Shown here in pieces: positions 53,701-63,667 of a DNA stretch of 64,000 nt. Both the position numbers and the translations under genes were made by a program. Positions within the stretch are counted from its first letter, which is position 1. Every line of letters starts with the position of its first letter. The notes below the pieces were generated by a model, which did no database searches, was not told where the DNA came from, and saw nothing but the letters and a program-made list of their open reading frames with translations. The stretch spans positions 10,701 through 74,700 of the forward strand of contig JTDE01000748.1 in NCBI GenBank assembly GCA_014338405.1, read 5' to 3'. Source of the stretch: Paragonimus skrjabini miyazakii. Taxonomy: Eukaryota; Platyhelminthes; Trematoda; Plagiorchiida; Troglotrematidae.

Positions 53701-56700
53701 AGTCGTCTACCGTATAGGCAGTGTATGGGTGTGGTAAGGAGCACCAGTCGACGTCCTTCGGAAAGTAGTAGACATCAACTTAGAATTCTGGATGAACTTT
53801 GATTTGTCGAATACCTGTATGAAACTACCGAGTTTTTGAACAGCTTGCATTCACTGAGCGGTGTGCTAAGTGTTGGTTATTATCAGGTTACACAATGAAC
53901 GATATTCTACAAATACTCGCGTGCAGTATACTTATCTGACTAACCGTGATGATGCACTCAGGCGGACAAATTTTTAGAATTTTCCTGAGGTAAGGTCTTC
54001 CAAATTGTCTCATAAGTGAAAACCGCATAACAAAATCTGAGATCTAAGTGATTCTTCGAGAATACTAACGGTGACAATGCACCGATGTAAGTACAGTCCT
54101 GTACGCTGCCCCGAAGTTGTACACACACACTCCAAGTCCGTGCGTTTCTCTTCATCGTCCCAGTGTCTTGGCTACAATGGTCTGTTATTGACAACAGCTG
54201 GATGCCGACAAACATTCCAGTGATTAAAACACAGTAAGCAGTTGGGGACTAACTCACATCAATGCGTAGAAACAGATGAAGTAAAAATGTGATACTTTCC
54301 TAGTAGATTAATGTGTCATCAGGACGTTTTGCACGGAACGATCGACAACAAAAGCCACATTCGTAAACCAAATAGATTTATATACTAGTGAAAGAATGAC
54401 TGGAAGCAAACGACAATTATCGGGTTGTTGAGATCTATGCGGACAACTTACTCAAAGATGTTGTTTAAACTGAGATGCTTTGTTCTCCGGTAACCTGCTT
54501 CACCATGAAGAAGTGACATATCCAGGATTCGAAAGCTATTCCATCAAGGTTGAAGTAAACCATTCGTGTCATACGACAAAATGGGAGTTTAGTCGAGTAT
54601 CAATGAACTAGGTTGTTATTCCGACACATGTGTCAGCTGATCGATTCGGTTTTCGGACTGGAACCCTTCTTGTCTCACAGACCCTGTAATTAGAAATTTA
54701 AGATGAATGTCGACTAATTCGTTTTAGTGTTGTGCATTCGGTTGACGTTCAATGGTTTTTCGTGAAATAATTGCTACTTATTAGTCACTGTAGTAAAAAC
54801 TTTTCAAGGAAGCTCACCTTTCAACGTCAACTTATTTTCAGTTTTCACCTGGTTCCTTTTTTCTGAAACTGCTTGCGCCTTGTTATGGTATTTGTAAGTT
54901 TCGTTCAACAGGCAGTGAGCATCAACCAAAGTTGTTTTCCTTCCCAGTTTCATGAACGGAAACTTGTATTTTGTTTTCGGTTTGTTACATAGTACTGAAC
55001 TTCTGTATAGACTGTTGGTGTTTGATAACTGATAATTATCTGCAAGTCGGCATAACATTTGTGTAAATAGACTTTTCATGATAATCTGCATGAACTGTAC
55101 AAGCGTACTACAACGTACGTCGATGAGGGTAATATAGACAAGTACAGATTAGTTGACGAATCAGGGGGGAAAGGAGAAATTTTAAGTCTATTTAAATAGA
55201 ACATAAGTTTATGTCTTATTTCTCAAAAATGTGGAAAAATATTATTTTTTAGCTAGTCAGTTCTTATCATAGGCTTCATATTCATGAAGAATCTATTCAC
55301 TTAAAATACAGATTGTAAATTTTTATTGGCGAATATTCTGTTTCGTATTAGACTGATTGCACATACGTATATTATCATCACTGAGGAATGAAGAGTCAAA
55401 TCCAACTGACACCAACGATACTGTGGGGGGGAATAAATCACTTCTGAGAACTCATTTGACACCTAGCACCACCCCAAAGGTTTGGCGAATTTATTCATTT
55501 ATAGGGTATAATCAATAGAATATGACAAGACTTCATCGTTGTTTATTGTATGATGCAGAGGTCTACAAAAAATCCGAACTGTTGGGTGGATATTCATATG
55601 ACTTGCTGATCGGTAAATACGTTTTTAGGGAAAAATATTTGAAATACAAGACATTGTGGCTTATTAATCCTGTAACTTGAACTTGCACAAAATTATGAAT
55701 GTTAACTTGCTTTTACTCAAAATTGAGTTCTCTGCTTACGTTGTAGTGTGGCATGTTGATAGAAATGCCGACAAAGGTCACACAAAGAGCTTGTATTGTA
55801 GAACATTGCAATTTACTTTCAGTCATGTTATTGTCATTTCAGCGAATGAAAACACGTCAGCCACTTGACTTAACCTTTTGGGCGTATCATTATCACATCT
55901 GGTGGATATATTTTCTCCAACTGTTTGAAAGTATATATTTTTTGATAGCTATATAGCAACATGGCCTCAAAACATTAACAGCATATACGTCAGGCCGCAA
56001 AAGGAAACACCTCGATAAGTTTTCTGCCAGAATGCATATTAGTCATTCATTTTAGTAACCATCAAAACAGACTTACCCGAAGATCTAGGTTTGAGAGTTT
56101 AGAAATGCATGTCTTGAATATTATAAAATTTCTGACGTATGAATCTTGATACCAGTTAATTTTACTTATGAAGATGCCAAAAGATGGCGGACCAACTATT
56201 CGGAAGACTTGAGTAAAATTGCACATGCTGGCTTGTATTATCTGGACACAAGATCCAAATTCTGGCATCAAGAGAAACCGATTTACGCGCGCGCGCGTAC
56301 AAGGCAAAAAGTCCACGATTCGCAAGCACAAAGAAATAAACAACAAGGTCTGCGGATTTGCAAAGTTTTGAAAAAATTGCACGAAATCGATAAATGTGAG
56401 TTCACTCTTTCTTCCAATTCGATTAGACTAGATTATTCTGAGTATCGTCAGATCGTACAAGTTACAGAGTTTCTTCAATTGAATATTTAAGAATCGTGGT
56501 TTGAACTTTGATGGTGGTGGAAATCATGATCATTTAACAGCAGTCAGAAAACTGAAGACAGAAAGTGAACAAGAATTAAATGGATACACCCATTTATATA
56601 ATACTGGTTATGTACGATTAAGATCTCCAAAAGGAGTTACAACTGAGTTTTGTTACATTTGACCTGTTTATTATTGTTTCATTTAGCGTTGTATTATGCC

Positions 56701-59700
56701 TTTTCCTTCACTGCTACCACCCAGCCTTTAATACCCGGGCGGGTTGATCTACTATAATCATTCAGACTAATTTTTATTGACCATTTGTATCATTGACATC
56801 CTTCCCTGTCACTTTGTTCGCGGTGAGACGTGGCCTCATCGACCATGAGTTAGCGTCTGTTCCCGAGATTGTTCAGAATTAGCAACAACAGTGTAAATGC
56901 ACTGGGTATCTTGAATCGTAGGGTGACGTTTTGGCAAAAATGTGCGTTCACAGCTAAAACGTCTGGCACTCACTAGTTTAGTGAGGTATAGGTTCTCACA
57001 GGCTGTCAGGCTGCGTCGAGTACGACCACGAAACAACATAATTGACTGTAATACAAGTGGTTCATAAGGCTTCTTCATAAGTCGATATTCCACCATGTCA
57101 TGCTACGGCCCTTTGGGGACTCCGCAGGTAGATAGACAATCCGGACGAAATTTGAATCGACAAACCTCGTACTTTAGGCCACCTCTTTGTTATGAACTTG
57201 CATAAGTATCTGATAGTTCGATTTATGGTGATTCATTGAAAACGAATTTTATTAAGTTGAACGTCACCCACAAGTGGTCGCAGCTGTCACATTCCCAAAA
57301 ACGTTCGAAAACAGATCATAATCTGTTAATTCAACCCTGTCTGATGTGAGGTCAGTAGTGTAGTGGTCAACAAGGTTGCCTCGTGAAAGTATGATCGAAG
57401 TTCTAGCCACGATCGTAACAAGTATATGCACTATTGATGGCACCTAACAGAAACGAAACTCGAATACAATGTTTCTTTCCAAAAGGGACTGGCTGGAAAT
57501 TTTATGGGATTGCGTCAACTACGACCAGTTGTGGGCGATATTCAATCTATATCAGTCAAATCCTCTATCATTTACCAGTAAGTAAAAACTAATTTATTCA
57601 TAAAATTCTATTATCTTCTTGAGCCACGGTTTTAAGACCATTCAATGCTAGAAAAATGGCAGCTTGGCATCAAAGTTGCCATCTGTTACCAGAAGAACTA
57701 TTGTTGAATACTTAGGGATATTTCGCCCAATATAGTTCAGTTGATACTATCTCAGGCCAAATAATGGAGCTACTTAGAACGGGTTTCTACAGAATTTCTT
57801 ATCTTACTTTCTAATATGTTTGGTTTGGTAGCTAGGGTGCAACTACGCTTTAGATAAACTAGTAATCGTAGGCGAATTGCGTTGGACGATACGAGTAGAG
57901 GATCACTCAGTAGGCGCACACACCACTTTGTATTGTATGTGGCACAAATACTGTTATTCATGGAGATGCAGCCTGTAAATATTTGCACAATACAGAAATA
58001 TTACTCAAAATATGATAATGCTGCGCTGTGGTGGAAGCTTCTATGCAAGTGTAGCCAGTAGTGAGTACAGTTGCACTGAATCGTAACACTCAGGACTGAA
58101 TAATAATTGCGTGTAGGAGAGAATCAAAGTTACAAACTATGACTACCAGCTAGTTGCATACGCATAAACTTCCGGTTTATCATCATGATAAATCAGTAGC
58201 TTAATTTACCAGCTTGTTTATTAGGGAAAATTTTGAACTAAACTTTCTCTGGTCATCGAATTTTGGACAAAATCATGACCTACCTGTTAACACAAGAAGC
58301 AACATTTCATTTGATACAAATTTTAAAATGATAAACTCAAGCGACCATCATTATTTGACAAACTCTGGAATAATGTATTAACTTAAAGCTGAATAATATA
58401 TAAGGATATCATATTGTTTCCAATCGTATGGATTCCGCCTACCAATAAGTTTCATGAACACAACTCGAATCAGAACAACACTGGGGTTTACTTGTTTATT
58501 TCGACATAGAACTTAAAAATACCTTACTTTATCTGCGTTTTTTATTTTGTGAAAGTGAGTTGAACCAATCCAGCAACATATGTCCTCAATAGAAAACTTT
58601 ATTCACGTTATTAGTTAACCATGCGACTTTTGTCTTTCGCCCATTACAAAGTACTTTTGAGCTTTGTAATCGTTCATAAACATGTTGCCTATGCAATCTA
58701 ATCTAGTCATCTACTATAACTGTCTGTTGAGTCCTTAATCTCTATCATTTGTTGGCTTGAACAAAAGTGGAACGGGTGTTCATTACAAGTATCACAATAA
58801 ATTTTTCTCACTTCATTAAGACATGAAGTTATAAAATGCCGTAATTTTGACGAATTACAAAAACCGCGGCTGTAACTTCTTTCCTGACTATCTCTCGGTA
58901 GTACAAGAAATGTTCTGGGAGCTGAAATACGTTTTAGTTTTGATACAATACAGTGTTTCCGCCAGCACCCGGAGTCAAGTGAAGGTAACAATCTTTTTAC
59001 TGTACGAGTATCAGATACCGTGAAATCATAACTCGAACGTGCGGATTTATGAAATGCCAAAGATTAACAGAGAAGAAGGCTTACTTTAGTTTGACATTTT
59101 CGTTTAAATTACAGACCAGCATACAGAAGAACATGAGATCGCTGTGAAGATGGCAGAAGATCTACGACAAGAGGTTGGCCAATGGTCTGAAGATGAGCTA
59201 CCCAACCGTCTGGAAGTATTGGCCAATGTGAACTCGATGCTTGGCCTATCGCAACTGGAGTTGAGCCGGTACGAAGCGGCACTCGAGGCGCACACAAATG
59301 CCTACGAACTCGCAAAACAATGTAATCTGTCGGAAATAGTTTCGCATGCTGTTGACAATATTGGAAGAGTGCATGCCAAGAAAGGAGACTATCAGTCGGC
59401 CATTGATGTGTAGGTTGAGCTTTAGACTTTCTGCGAGATATTTTTAAAATGCGTCCTGCCATTTGGTAAATGTTATGTTTCAATCAGTTAGTATGACCGT
59501 CTTCGTGATGTGATTTTAGTAAAGGGCAGAATAAGGGACACATTGCTGTAGTTATCTAGCAGATTTATCTAATATGGAGATCCAATTGTGAAGTTTTCGG
59601 GCTTCAGGTGTGCTTTGCAAGTCAGCTGTGAAACCACACTCTTAAAAGCGTCATTTGAGAGGGTTTCACTTATGTTCTTAGATATTTTTAACCACAACGG

Positions 59701-62700
59701 TTAACGCAAGTAGGTTGTAGGAATGGAGAACAGTGCACCCAGTGTTGTTCAACGGTTCTTACATCTCATTCTCTATCATTCTTTTGCCTGATGCTAACTG
59801 ATTACTGGACGTTTCAGCAAGACAGTTGTTGGATTCATACCGCTAAATTGACATAGGTAGGGTTTGTACGGGGAAACACTGACCTATGGACTTGGTCTGT
59901 GCATGATACGGATCTGAAATCAATTGAGATCATTCAGAACTTTTTAGTTAAAAAGATGTATGTGGATGGACCTATTTCTAACTCGAGGCTGGCAATGGTT
60001 GTTTTCATTCATGTGGTACTGATTAAATTTCCATACTCTGACATATATCACTTGATAACTGGCGTGAACTAGCGAAAGGTTCAGAGGGTCACACAGTGTT
60101 AGAAGAAGGAGAAAGAATTTTTCTTGTGTGTTCTCATCATTGATTAGGTCAACCACAAATTACTTCGGATGGCTTGCAGATGCAAAAGATATTTAAATGG
60201 AAATGACTAAATGAGGCTGTTGGCATGCAATTACATCGGAAACCAGCAATGAAATACAATGAGACAACTTTTCGTCACCTATGTGCATTCACTTAATTTG
60301 TGAACATAGGCTAGAAGAGTAGCAATGAAACTTGAAGTACACCGATCTACGGGATACTTAAAACTTTCATTTGACTCGCCGCAACAACTGAGGTAGCTAG
60401 TGTGTTCCAGGGCAAATAGATCCTAACCACGAAACAGTTTTGTCTATATAGCAACCTATTTCTAAATGCAGTTTTAGTGAATGCTCCCTATGAATTTGTT
60501 TTTCGTTTACTAGAAAGCGTTTGCTAGTGAATGACATGAGTTGTGGAGTAGCTTTTTTTAAAACTCAGAATCAGCTTTACTCTAGAGTGTCTACAAACTA
60601 CTGAAAACTGACCCGATTCTGCTCTTCTCTCATGATATGGGACTTTTTTGAGCCATATGTGTTTTCTTGTGACCCGTTTTTGATCACTTTCGGAAGATGT
60701 TAGATCTATTTTGAGCTCAGTTGGACAAACTTATGTGTTCATTTCCAGCTATGGACGGATTATGGGGATGAATATTTGAAATAAGACCTTAGGGTGGACG
60801 GTCTCCCAAAGTCTTCTCAAGAGGGTCGAATTCATTTGTGATCTCTTAGTATTACCTGCATAATTTGTGGATAGAGTCAGAGTGCTTGCCAATGTGGATC
60901 CCAGTTCCCGTTCGCAAACTTATGCGAGTAGTTTGGCGTTACCTGCGTAGTATATAGTACGGCGAATATACACGGCTTTCCAGTTGCTAACAATGAATGG
61001 CAGGTCATTTTCTATGGTTTAAATAATTCAGTTCATCATCTAAGATTTCCACGTCTTTTGGACACTCTGGAACTTAACAGAATTCTGTGTCATTGACCTG
61101 ATGCAGCACCGGTGGTTCGATGATACTGGGTAGTTGAAAAACAAATAGAATAGACAGGGGGAATCCTAAAATGGATCCTTGGAGTACGCTGTTGTTTAGC
61201 ACGGAACCACTTCAACACCTGTCTACCTATCCTGACCTTTAATTTGTGACCAGCTAGGTAGTTCTCAAACAGTGCGAGTGGTTGCTCATCGAGACCATAA
61301 TTACGGGGTTTTTGCAACAAGGTGGTTTGAGTGACTCTGTCAAAAACTTTGGAAAAATCAAGACAAATCATATCAGTGATCAGTTATTTGTCAATAATAT
61401 CCGTCCAAAGGTTGCGTGACCATCCATTTAGGAACGTGGTCTTCAGCAATGGCGCGGAGAGATCCAATTTATCAACTCTTCATTACGTCGAAAACTACTG
61501 AAGGTAACGCAATTGGTTTGCACAGTAATTTCTGCATTCACCCTTGAATACAGGTGGGAATGTGAACTTTCCCAGGCTTTTGTCATTCAACCAGTTGATA
61601 AGAAACGATTGAAAATACTGCATACGCCTCTGTTAGTTCAGTGACACAACTTTTGCAGACGACAGAAGATTTCACATCTGGACGGGGTGGTTTATGAATT
61701 ACCAGGTTTTCTTAATCTAACTGTGACTTCATTGAGGTGATCCGATTACGCCTCCTTGATTTGCAGGTATTCGCACCCGCGTTCTGTTTGCTCAGAATAC
61801 TGAACGCATTTGAATTTATATTGTTTGATCCACTGGAGGTTCAAAGTTGCGGAATTTCAATCTTAGTCCTGGTGTGTACTGTAATTCCGCCAAAGAAAAC
61901 CCAGAATTCACGTTCAGCCTCTGTCTTATGGCAGCCGCGATGCGACTGCTCTATGATGTACCCAACAAACTCTAGTTTTGTCCGTCCTAGCATCAGTCTG
62001 TTCCGTGTTGAGGGTTTCATCACAACCGGAAGTTTAGATCTATTTTTAGGCATCATGGTTTTTAATCGTTTGGGACAGTTAACCGGAACAACGTTGTTAA
62101 CAGCATCTGAGTCTCTCACCGATGGTTAGCCAGCAATAATTCAGGTCAGTTAACCTCGTTAGATCATTCATCTGCCTTAGGGCAGACCTCTGCTTTTCGT
62201 AAAATAGGCAAATTCACGTGTATCGTGGATACCGCGACCCCGTAACGTCGAATCAAACCCTCAGTTTAGAAGGTCATAATCTAGTTTGCGTTGATATGTC
62301 AACATGATTATGAAGCAATAAAACTGATATTTTCCGACTGTCCGCAACTATTGCATTAGTCAACCTATGGATATTTTGTACTCAAGTATGATATCACAAA
62401 TTAGCCTTTTATCAGTAAAAAAAGGGAGTTATGCGTAAAAATCCGGTTTCCATATAAGTATGGAACGAGTACAACGCGAACGCGCTTTCGAATCGATGGG
62501 TGCAGGAAGTGATTGTCCATGATTTGCAGATATTTCCGAATCCATACGTTTTGAGTTGTATAGCAAGCGGTGAGAAATGTCTAGTCTGAAAATAAGCGAA
62601 ACAATACATAATTGACTCGATGTAGTGTGGTGTCGGGTAAATGTATCAACATTGTCCGATATCTGTCTTAGATTCGCGTCATCAACACTTGTGTTCGTAA

Positions 62701-63667
62701 AAGCTGTACAAAAGTTATAAGCGCATACTTTAACGTACATTTCACATACTTTATTAGGGTCCCTCATGTATTAACTGCTGCGAACTAGTGCACAGTGTCT
62801 AGTGTGTACACACCGTTTTCTCGGGGCAAACGACCTTCCTATCTTATTGCCTGCAAAATACATCCATAAAGTGTGACGGTTCCATGACAAGGTACAAAAT
62901 AATGAATGCGCTTCACATAATGCAGATTCATAGAGATACTGCAATGAGGATGACGTTTTTCACTGATGAATTTACCATTTCACACAATGTTTTCGTAGAG
63001 CAACCAACTAATATACCAAACCTCTTACTATTCAATGATCGATCACTACACTCCAGATGTCGTACTGTTTATTTTAAAAGCTTCTCCGCTGTATGGCAAT
63101 CAGCTTAGAGCGATGTCCTAAAACTTGCCCACGTTTCGCTATCCACTTTTATATCGTGTTCAAAAAACTCCTGCAAGTGCTTAGTTGCATAAACTTAGTA
63201 CAGTGTTTCGTCCAATTAATCGAATGAATAAAGATGTGAATACTACTGCATGTACGGGACAGTGGTGTTAGTTACGTTCTGTCCCAGCTTCCTGAAGCCA
63301 ACGAAGTTGGGCAAACCCCTGAGGTAACTTTCATGCAACTGTGTGCGTTTTATTGTAACCCGCTTGCACGCACTCTGTTTATGCTAAATCTTCTATTGCA
63401 TTTGGCAGTTGGCAAAGAAAACTGGATGAATGCTCAGATAAATTCGAATTAATCTGGCTGCGCTACGAAATAGGTCGTTGTCATCTGGAATTGCAAAGAT
63501 CCGAAGAGGCACTGGCACATGGGGATCAGGCATTGAATTTGGCTGTGGAGGTTGGCGATGAACCATGGCAGCTGAACCTGAACGTTCTGATTGGACAGGC
63601 CAACCTGCACTTACGTCGTCGAATTGAGGCTCAGGCTGCTTTTCTACGTGCTCATGAGTTAGCCAAG
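29649..63667 (+). CDS. ODAD4: TTC25/ODAD4 orthologue, outer dynein arm docking complex subunit 4 (3'-incomplete)
   Basis: Seven exons joined in frame give 476 residues of a TPR protein of the axoneme that, in other animals, helps dock outer dynein arms onto the doublet microtubules of cilia and flagella. Exon order and phases: 42 codons (0), 44 codons (0), 51 codons+1, 74 codons+1, 80 codons+1, 98 codons+2, then to residue 476 (phase 0 at the last donor). Three TPRs lie at about residues 16-117, a linker at 118-210, the family's signature segment YYLDTRSKFWHQEKPIYAR at about 239-257, then four TPRs at about 326-476. Human ODAD4 has 672 residues, so the C-terminal third lies beyond the right edge. 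Introns are 45, 43, 23059, 2726, 2719 and 3999 bp. No frameshift or internal stop occurs in the joined exons, so the gene looks functional. In schistosomes a role in sperm and ciliated (flame cell, miracidium) axonemes is inferred. Confidence 0.9.
29820..29951 (+). CDS. ODAD4: ODAD4 exon 2 (residues 43-86)
   Basis: Encodes the end of TPR1 and TPR2: ALEGKENDLHCLLKRSLCHS, then LGNIEKALEDSDSALSACPD. Phase 0 at both ends; donor AAG|gatcactacaag-gtattt, i.e. gtattt. The following intron is 43 bp and ends in acaacaaag. Confidence 0.9.
29995..30148 (+). CDS. ODAD4: ODAD4 exon 3 (residues 87-137)
   Basis: Encodes TPR3: LLQKAEVLYNKGEFEFALVY followed by FHRGHKKRPERHEFRLGIQK, the best conserved part of the protein's N-terminal half (human has the same FEFALV-HRG--RPE--EFRLGIQK pattern). 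Ends GAAG|gtaagt, a consensus donor, in phase 1. This donor opens the 23-kb intron. Confidence 0.95.
30460..30830 (+). repeat. Direct repeat pair, copy 1
   Basis: Ends with cacatcataccgcaggcagg and a ctctaggtcgctaca block that recurs as cacatcgtacagcaggcaga and ctccaggtcactaca at 31626-31676. Upstream blocks also correspond: a caggtac-cgga-gcaaaat start, cttaa-cctaga-acaat, then gttttag. Both copies are on the same strand about 860 bp apart. They could be worn LTRs or two insertions of the same retroposon. Confidence 0.5.
31318..31690 (+). repeat. Direct repeat pair, copy 2
   Basis: Partner of 30460-30830. This copy is more GC-rich, with gaccgccgagcgcgcgagc in its middle, and is open on the - strand in three frames (31348-31670), all judged to be chance. 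The roughly 490 bp between the copies is too short for the coding part of an LTR element, so a solo-LTR or tandem insertion is more likely than a complete element. Confidence 0.5.
37256..38057 (+). CDS. Two adjacent open frames of unknown nature
   Basis: Frame 37256-37585 (Met at 37259) begins with a hydrophobic stretch resembling a signal peptide (MWTIFLTILSLF) and contains paired cysteines (ACPSCS, YCPC) and possible N-glycosylation sites (NST, NFT, NIT). Frame 37605-38057 follows in another phase and contains CLHCP, DCLLNLS and CVCIENMS. Together they look like a secreted or membrane-bound Cys-rich protein. An acceptor (ctttttcaag|CAA, 37636) precedes the second. No family is recognised, no strong donor joins the two, and frames of this length arise by chance in 64 kb. 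Low confidence. Confidence 0.2.
39455..39560 (+). repeat. Sm-alpha-like SINE, degenerate copy 1
   Basis: Aligns with 57350-57455: cagtggtcag, then ttcttcatgaaaaca, ggccgaagttcagaccccgg, ttacggcaag, atatgcactactgg and ttaacataag against the corresponding blocks of the other copy. The first half resembles a tRNA (box A agtggtca, box B gaagttcagacc). The part after gcactactgg occupies the place of the hammerhead ribozyme in schistosome Sm-alpha SINEs, but the core is lost here. Confidence 0.55.
41161..41212 (+). repeat. Low-complexity GAT/GGT-rich tract
   Basis: Imperfect trinucleotide tract (gatgatgttggtggtggtga, then taataatgaggatgacgatg). Probably a microsatellite that seeds off a retroposon tail; no coding role is suggested. 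Confidence 0.7.
41420..41670 (+). repeat. Possible third Sm-alpha-like SINE copy
   Basis: Contains a box B-like stretch (aaatccaatcctgg, 41445-41458) and, about 130 bases later, ggttgatgaagctgttagga followed by ttccaggttggatgtaccta. The order tgatga, aggac-aaac, ttccaggtt, atg, ctag follows my recollection of the Sm-alpha SINE 3' end. Alignment with the other two copies is weak, so this call is tentative. Confidence 0.3.
44687..44863 (+). CDS. Candidate nested first exons, unidentified
   Basis: ATG GAG at 44687-44692 is followed by a good donor (gtaaga), a 39-bp candidate intron ending in gctgttttag, and a 44-codon open exon at 44732-44863 that ends GAG|gtacgt. It contains VCVGDFGKDYIRL-like and SMERILLLSAEEMLLE stretches with coding character. 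Small introns of this size are typical of schistosome 5' exons. It is phase 0 at the end. No family recognised and no next exon found; it does not resemble ODAD4. Chance remains likely. Confidence 0.2.
47085..47280 (+). repeat. Dispersed repeat, copy 2
   Basis: Partner of 27238-27430; shares atatcagtggttc, acacaacca, gaaagcaaagaaggggaaga and ctaactactaaaaatg in the same order. Lies within ODAD4 intron 3. Family not identified. Confidence 0.4.
48061..48182 (+). repeat. Trinucleotide-rich microsatellite
   Basis: Mixed catcat, acaaca, acgacgacg and agcagcagcatcgtc runs over about 120 bases. It creates a spurious Asp- and Val-rich frame on the - strand (47827-48189), which I do not regard as a gene. 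Confidence 0.85.
49640..50520 (+). mobile_element. RTE-like non-LTR retrotransposon, degenerate
   Basis: At 49751-49870 the frame reads VDLNAAFKLVARKVIWNSLL followed by QRKYVILLRSS, the RTE RT motif with the first catalytic Asp. At 49940-50165 it reads NGADDLYEMRLASSNFKVLL (the ADD catalytic box and the KVLLQ motif), then FTHLGITVSMPCDTAGEIAT and RIAKAHVVFVVLGHL, which is the RTE YLGS---GG---EI--RI-KAR-A---L-HLW segment. A later frame (to about 50520) resembles the C-terminal R-R-LGHVLRM region. RTE-like LINEs (SR2) are common in schistosomes. Several stops and shifts, and a shortened fingers-to-palm interval, make it inactive. It may run on to the gap at 50924. Confidence 0.75.
50924..51836. 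other. Assembly gap, 913 N
   Basis: Run of N bounded on the right by a 20-base (AT) run (51837-51856), so the gap probably closes on a simple-repeat tract. The size may be an estimate. It lies in ODAD4 intron 3, just after an RTE-like LINE. Confidence 1.
53208..53429 (+). CDS. ODAD4: ODAD4 exon 4 (residues 138-211 plus one base)
   Basis: Begins after ctctttag; its first two bases complete a Gly codon with the last base of exon 3. Encodes GKVKLHRLTTTVYHFCDSF, a basic linker KDTKRNSKTQSKTAV, then the conserved IFGYLHDEHEYLSNLIKQE (human GELYVDKEYLEKLLLDED). Ends GAAA|gtgagt, phase 1. A second acceptor (ttccag, 53266) would skip 59 bases and shift the frame into a stop within 16 codons, so the upstream one is chosen. 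Confidence 0.85.
53430..56155 (+). other. ODAD4 intron 4
   Basis: Contains two short related blocks (cgtatatacttatctgac at 53496-53513 and cagtatacttatctgac at 53925-53941) and the candidate antisense exon at 54818-55039. The remainder is AT-rich with nothing recognised. Confidence 0.6.
54818..55039 (-). CDS. Candidate antisense exon, unidentified
   Basis: On the - strand a 222-bp open segment lies between an acceptor (gacttgcag|AT) and a strong donor (TTGAAAG|gtgagc), phase 1 at both ends. It would encode 74 residues, polar and lysine-rich, including FMKLGRKTTLVDAHCLLNET and AVSEKRNQVKTENKLTLK. Composition is protein-like for this genome. No domain is recognised and no partner exon was found, so it may be an exon of a gene nested on the opposite strand or a chance open stretch. 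Confidence 0.2.
56156..56395 (+). CDS. ODAD4: ODAD4 exon 5 (residues 212-291 plus one base)
   Basis: Acceptor ttgataccag|TT completes an Ile codon. Encodes KIAHAGLYYLDTRSKFWHQE and KPIYARARTRQK, the most diagnostic segment of the family (human INYLDTHSNFWRQQKPIYARERDR), then KVLKKLHEID. Donor AAAT|gtgagt, phase 1; the frame stays open to 56490 but the extra sequence lacks family similarity. A (CG)6 run at 56286-56297 encodes Ala-Arg-Ala-Arg. Confidence 0.92.
56396..59114 (+). other. ODAD4 intron 5
   Basis: Contains a degenerate Sm-alpha-like SINE at 57350-57455. A - strand frame at 56836-57096 and another at 58707-59060 match no family. Otherwise AT-rich and unremarkable. Confidence 0.6.
57350..57470 (+). 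repeat. Sm-alpha-like SINE, degenerate copy 2
   Basis: tRNA-like head with box A (gtagtgtagtggtcaacaa) and box B-like (gatcgaagttctagcc), then tatgcactattgatggcacc and agaaacgaaac. In the schistosome Sm-alpha SINE this place holds a hammerhead ribozyme whose core reads CTGATGA and CGAAAC; here the first is changed to TTGATGG and the second, acgaaac (57446-57452), is kept. Aligns with the copy at 39455-39560. Confidence 0.6.
59115..59409 (+). CDS. ODAD4: ODAD4 exon 6 (residues 292-389 plus two bases)
   Basis: Acceptor aaattacag|AC completes a Tyr codon. Encodes two TPRs: NVNSMLGLSQLELSRYEAAL with EAHTNAYELAKQ, and HAVDNIGRVHAKKGDYQSAI. Human ODAD4 has GNAQIELGQMEAAL and ALDNIGRVFARVGKFQQAID at the same places. 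Donor GATGT|gtaggt, phase 2; the competing gt two bases earlier would break the frame to exon 7. Distinctly less AT-rich than the introns. Confidence 0.93.
59410..63408 (+). other. ODAD4 intron 6
   Basis: Holds a CR1-like LINE on the - strand (60650-62120). The stretches 59410-60650 and 62130-63400 contain only short frames with no recognised family. Confidence 0.6.
60650..62120 (-). mobile_element. CR1-like LINE fragment in intron 6, degenerate
   Basis: On the - strand the frame at 61371-61090 reads ICLDFSKVFDRVTQTTLLQK, NYGLDEQPLALFENYLAGHK and the start of the PQG segment; a neighbouring frame reads LQGSILGF followed by LFVFQLPSIIEPPVL (family LQGS-LGPLLFL-FVNDLPS-I). The first catalytic Asp is kept. 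Frames upstream (62119-61841), with RNRLMLGRTKLEFVGYI, probably belong to the segment between endonuclease and RT. Broken by several shifts and opposite to the host gene. Confidence 0.7.
63409..63667 (+). CDS. ODAD4: ODAD4 exon 7 (residues 390-476)
   Basis: Acceptor catttggcag|T completes a Val codon. Encodes WQRKLDECSDKFELIWLRYE, IGRCHLELQRSEEALAHGDQ and NVLIGQANLHLRRRIEAQAA, two further TPRs that match human FHEIGRCYLELDQAWQAQNYG and SVLVAQAQVKLRDFESAVNNF in order. Donor AAG|gtaagg, phase 0. The frame stays open to 63802 in the intron. The remaining exons lie beyond the window. Confidence 0.93.
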
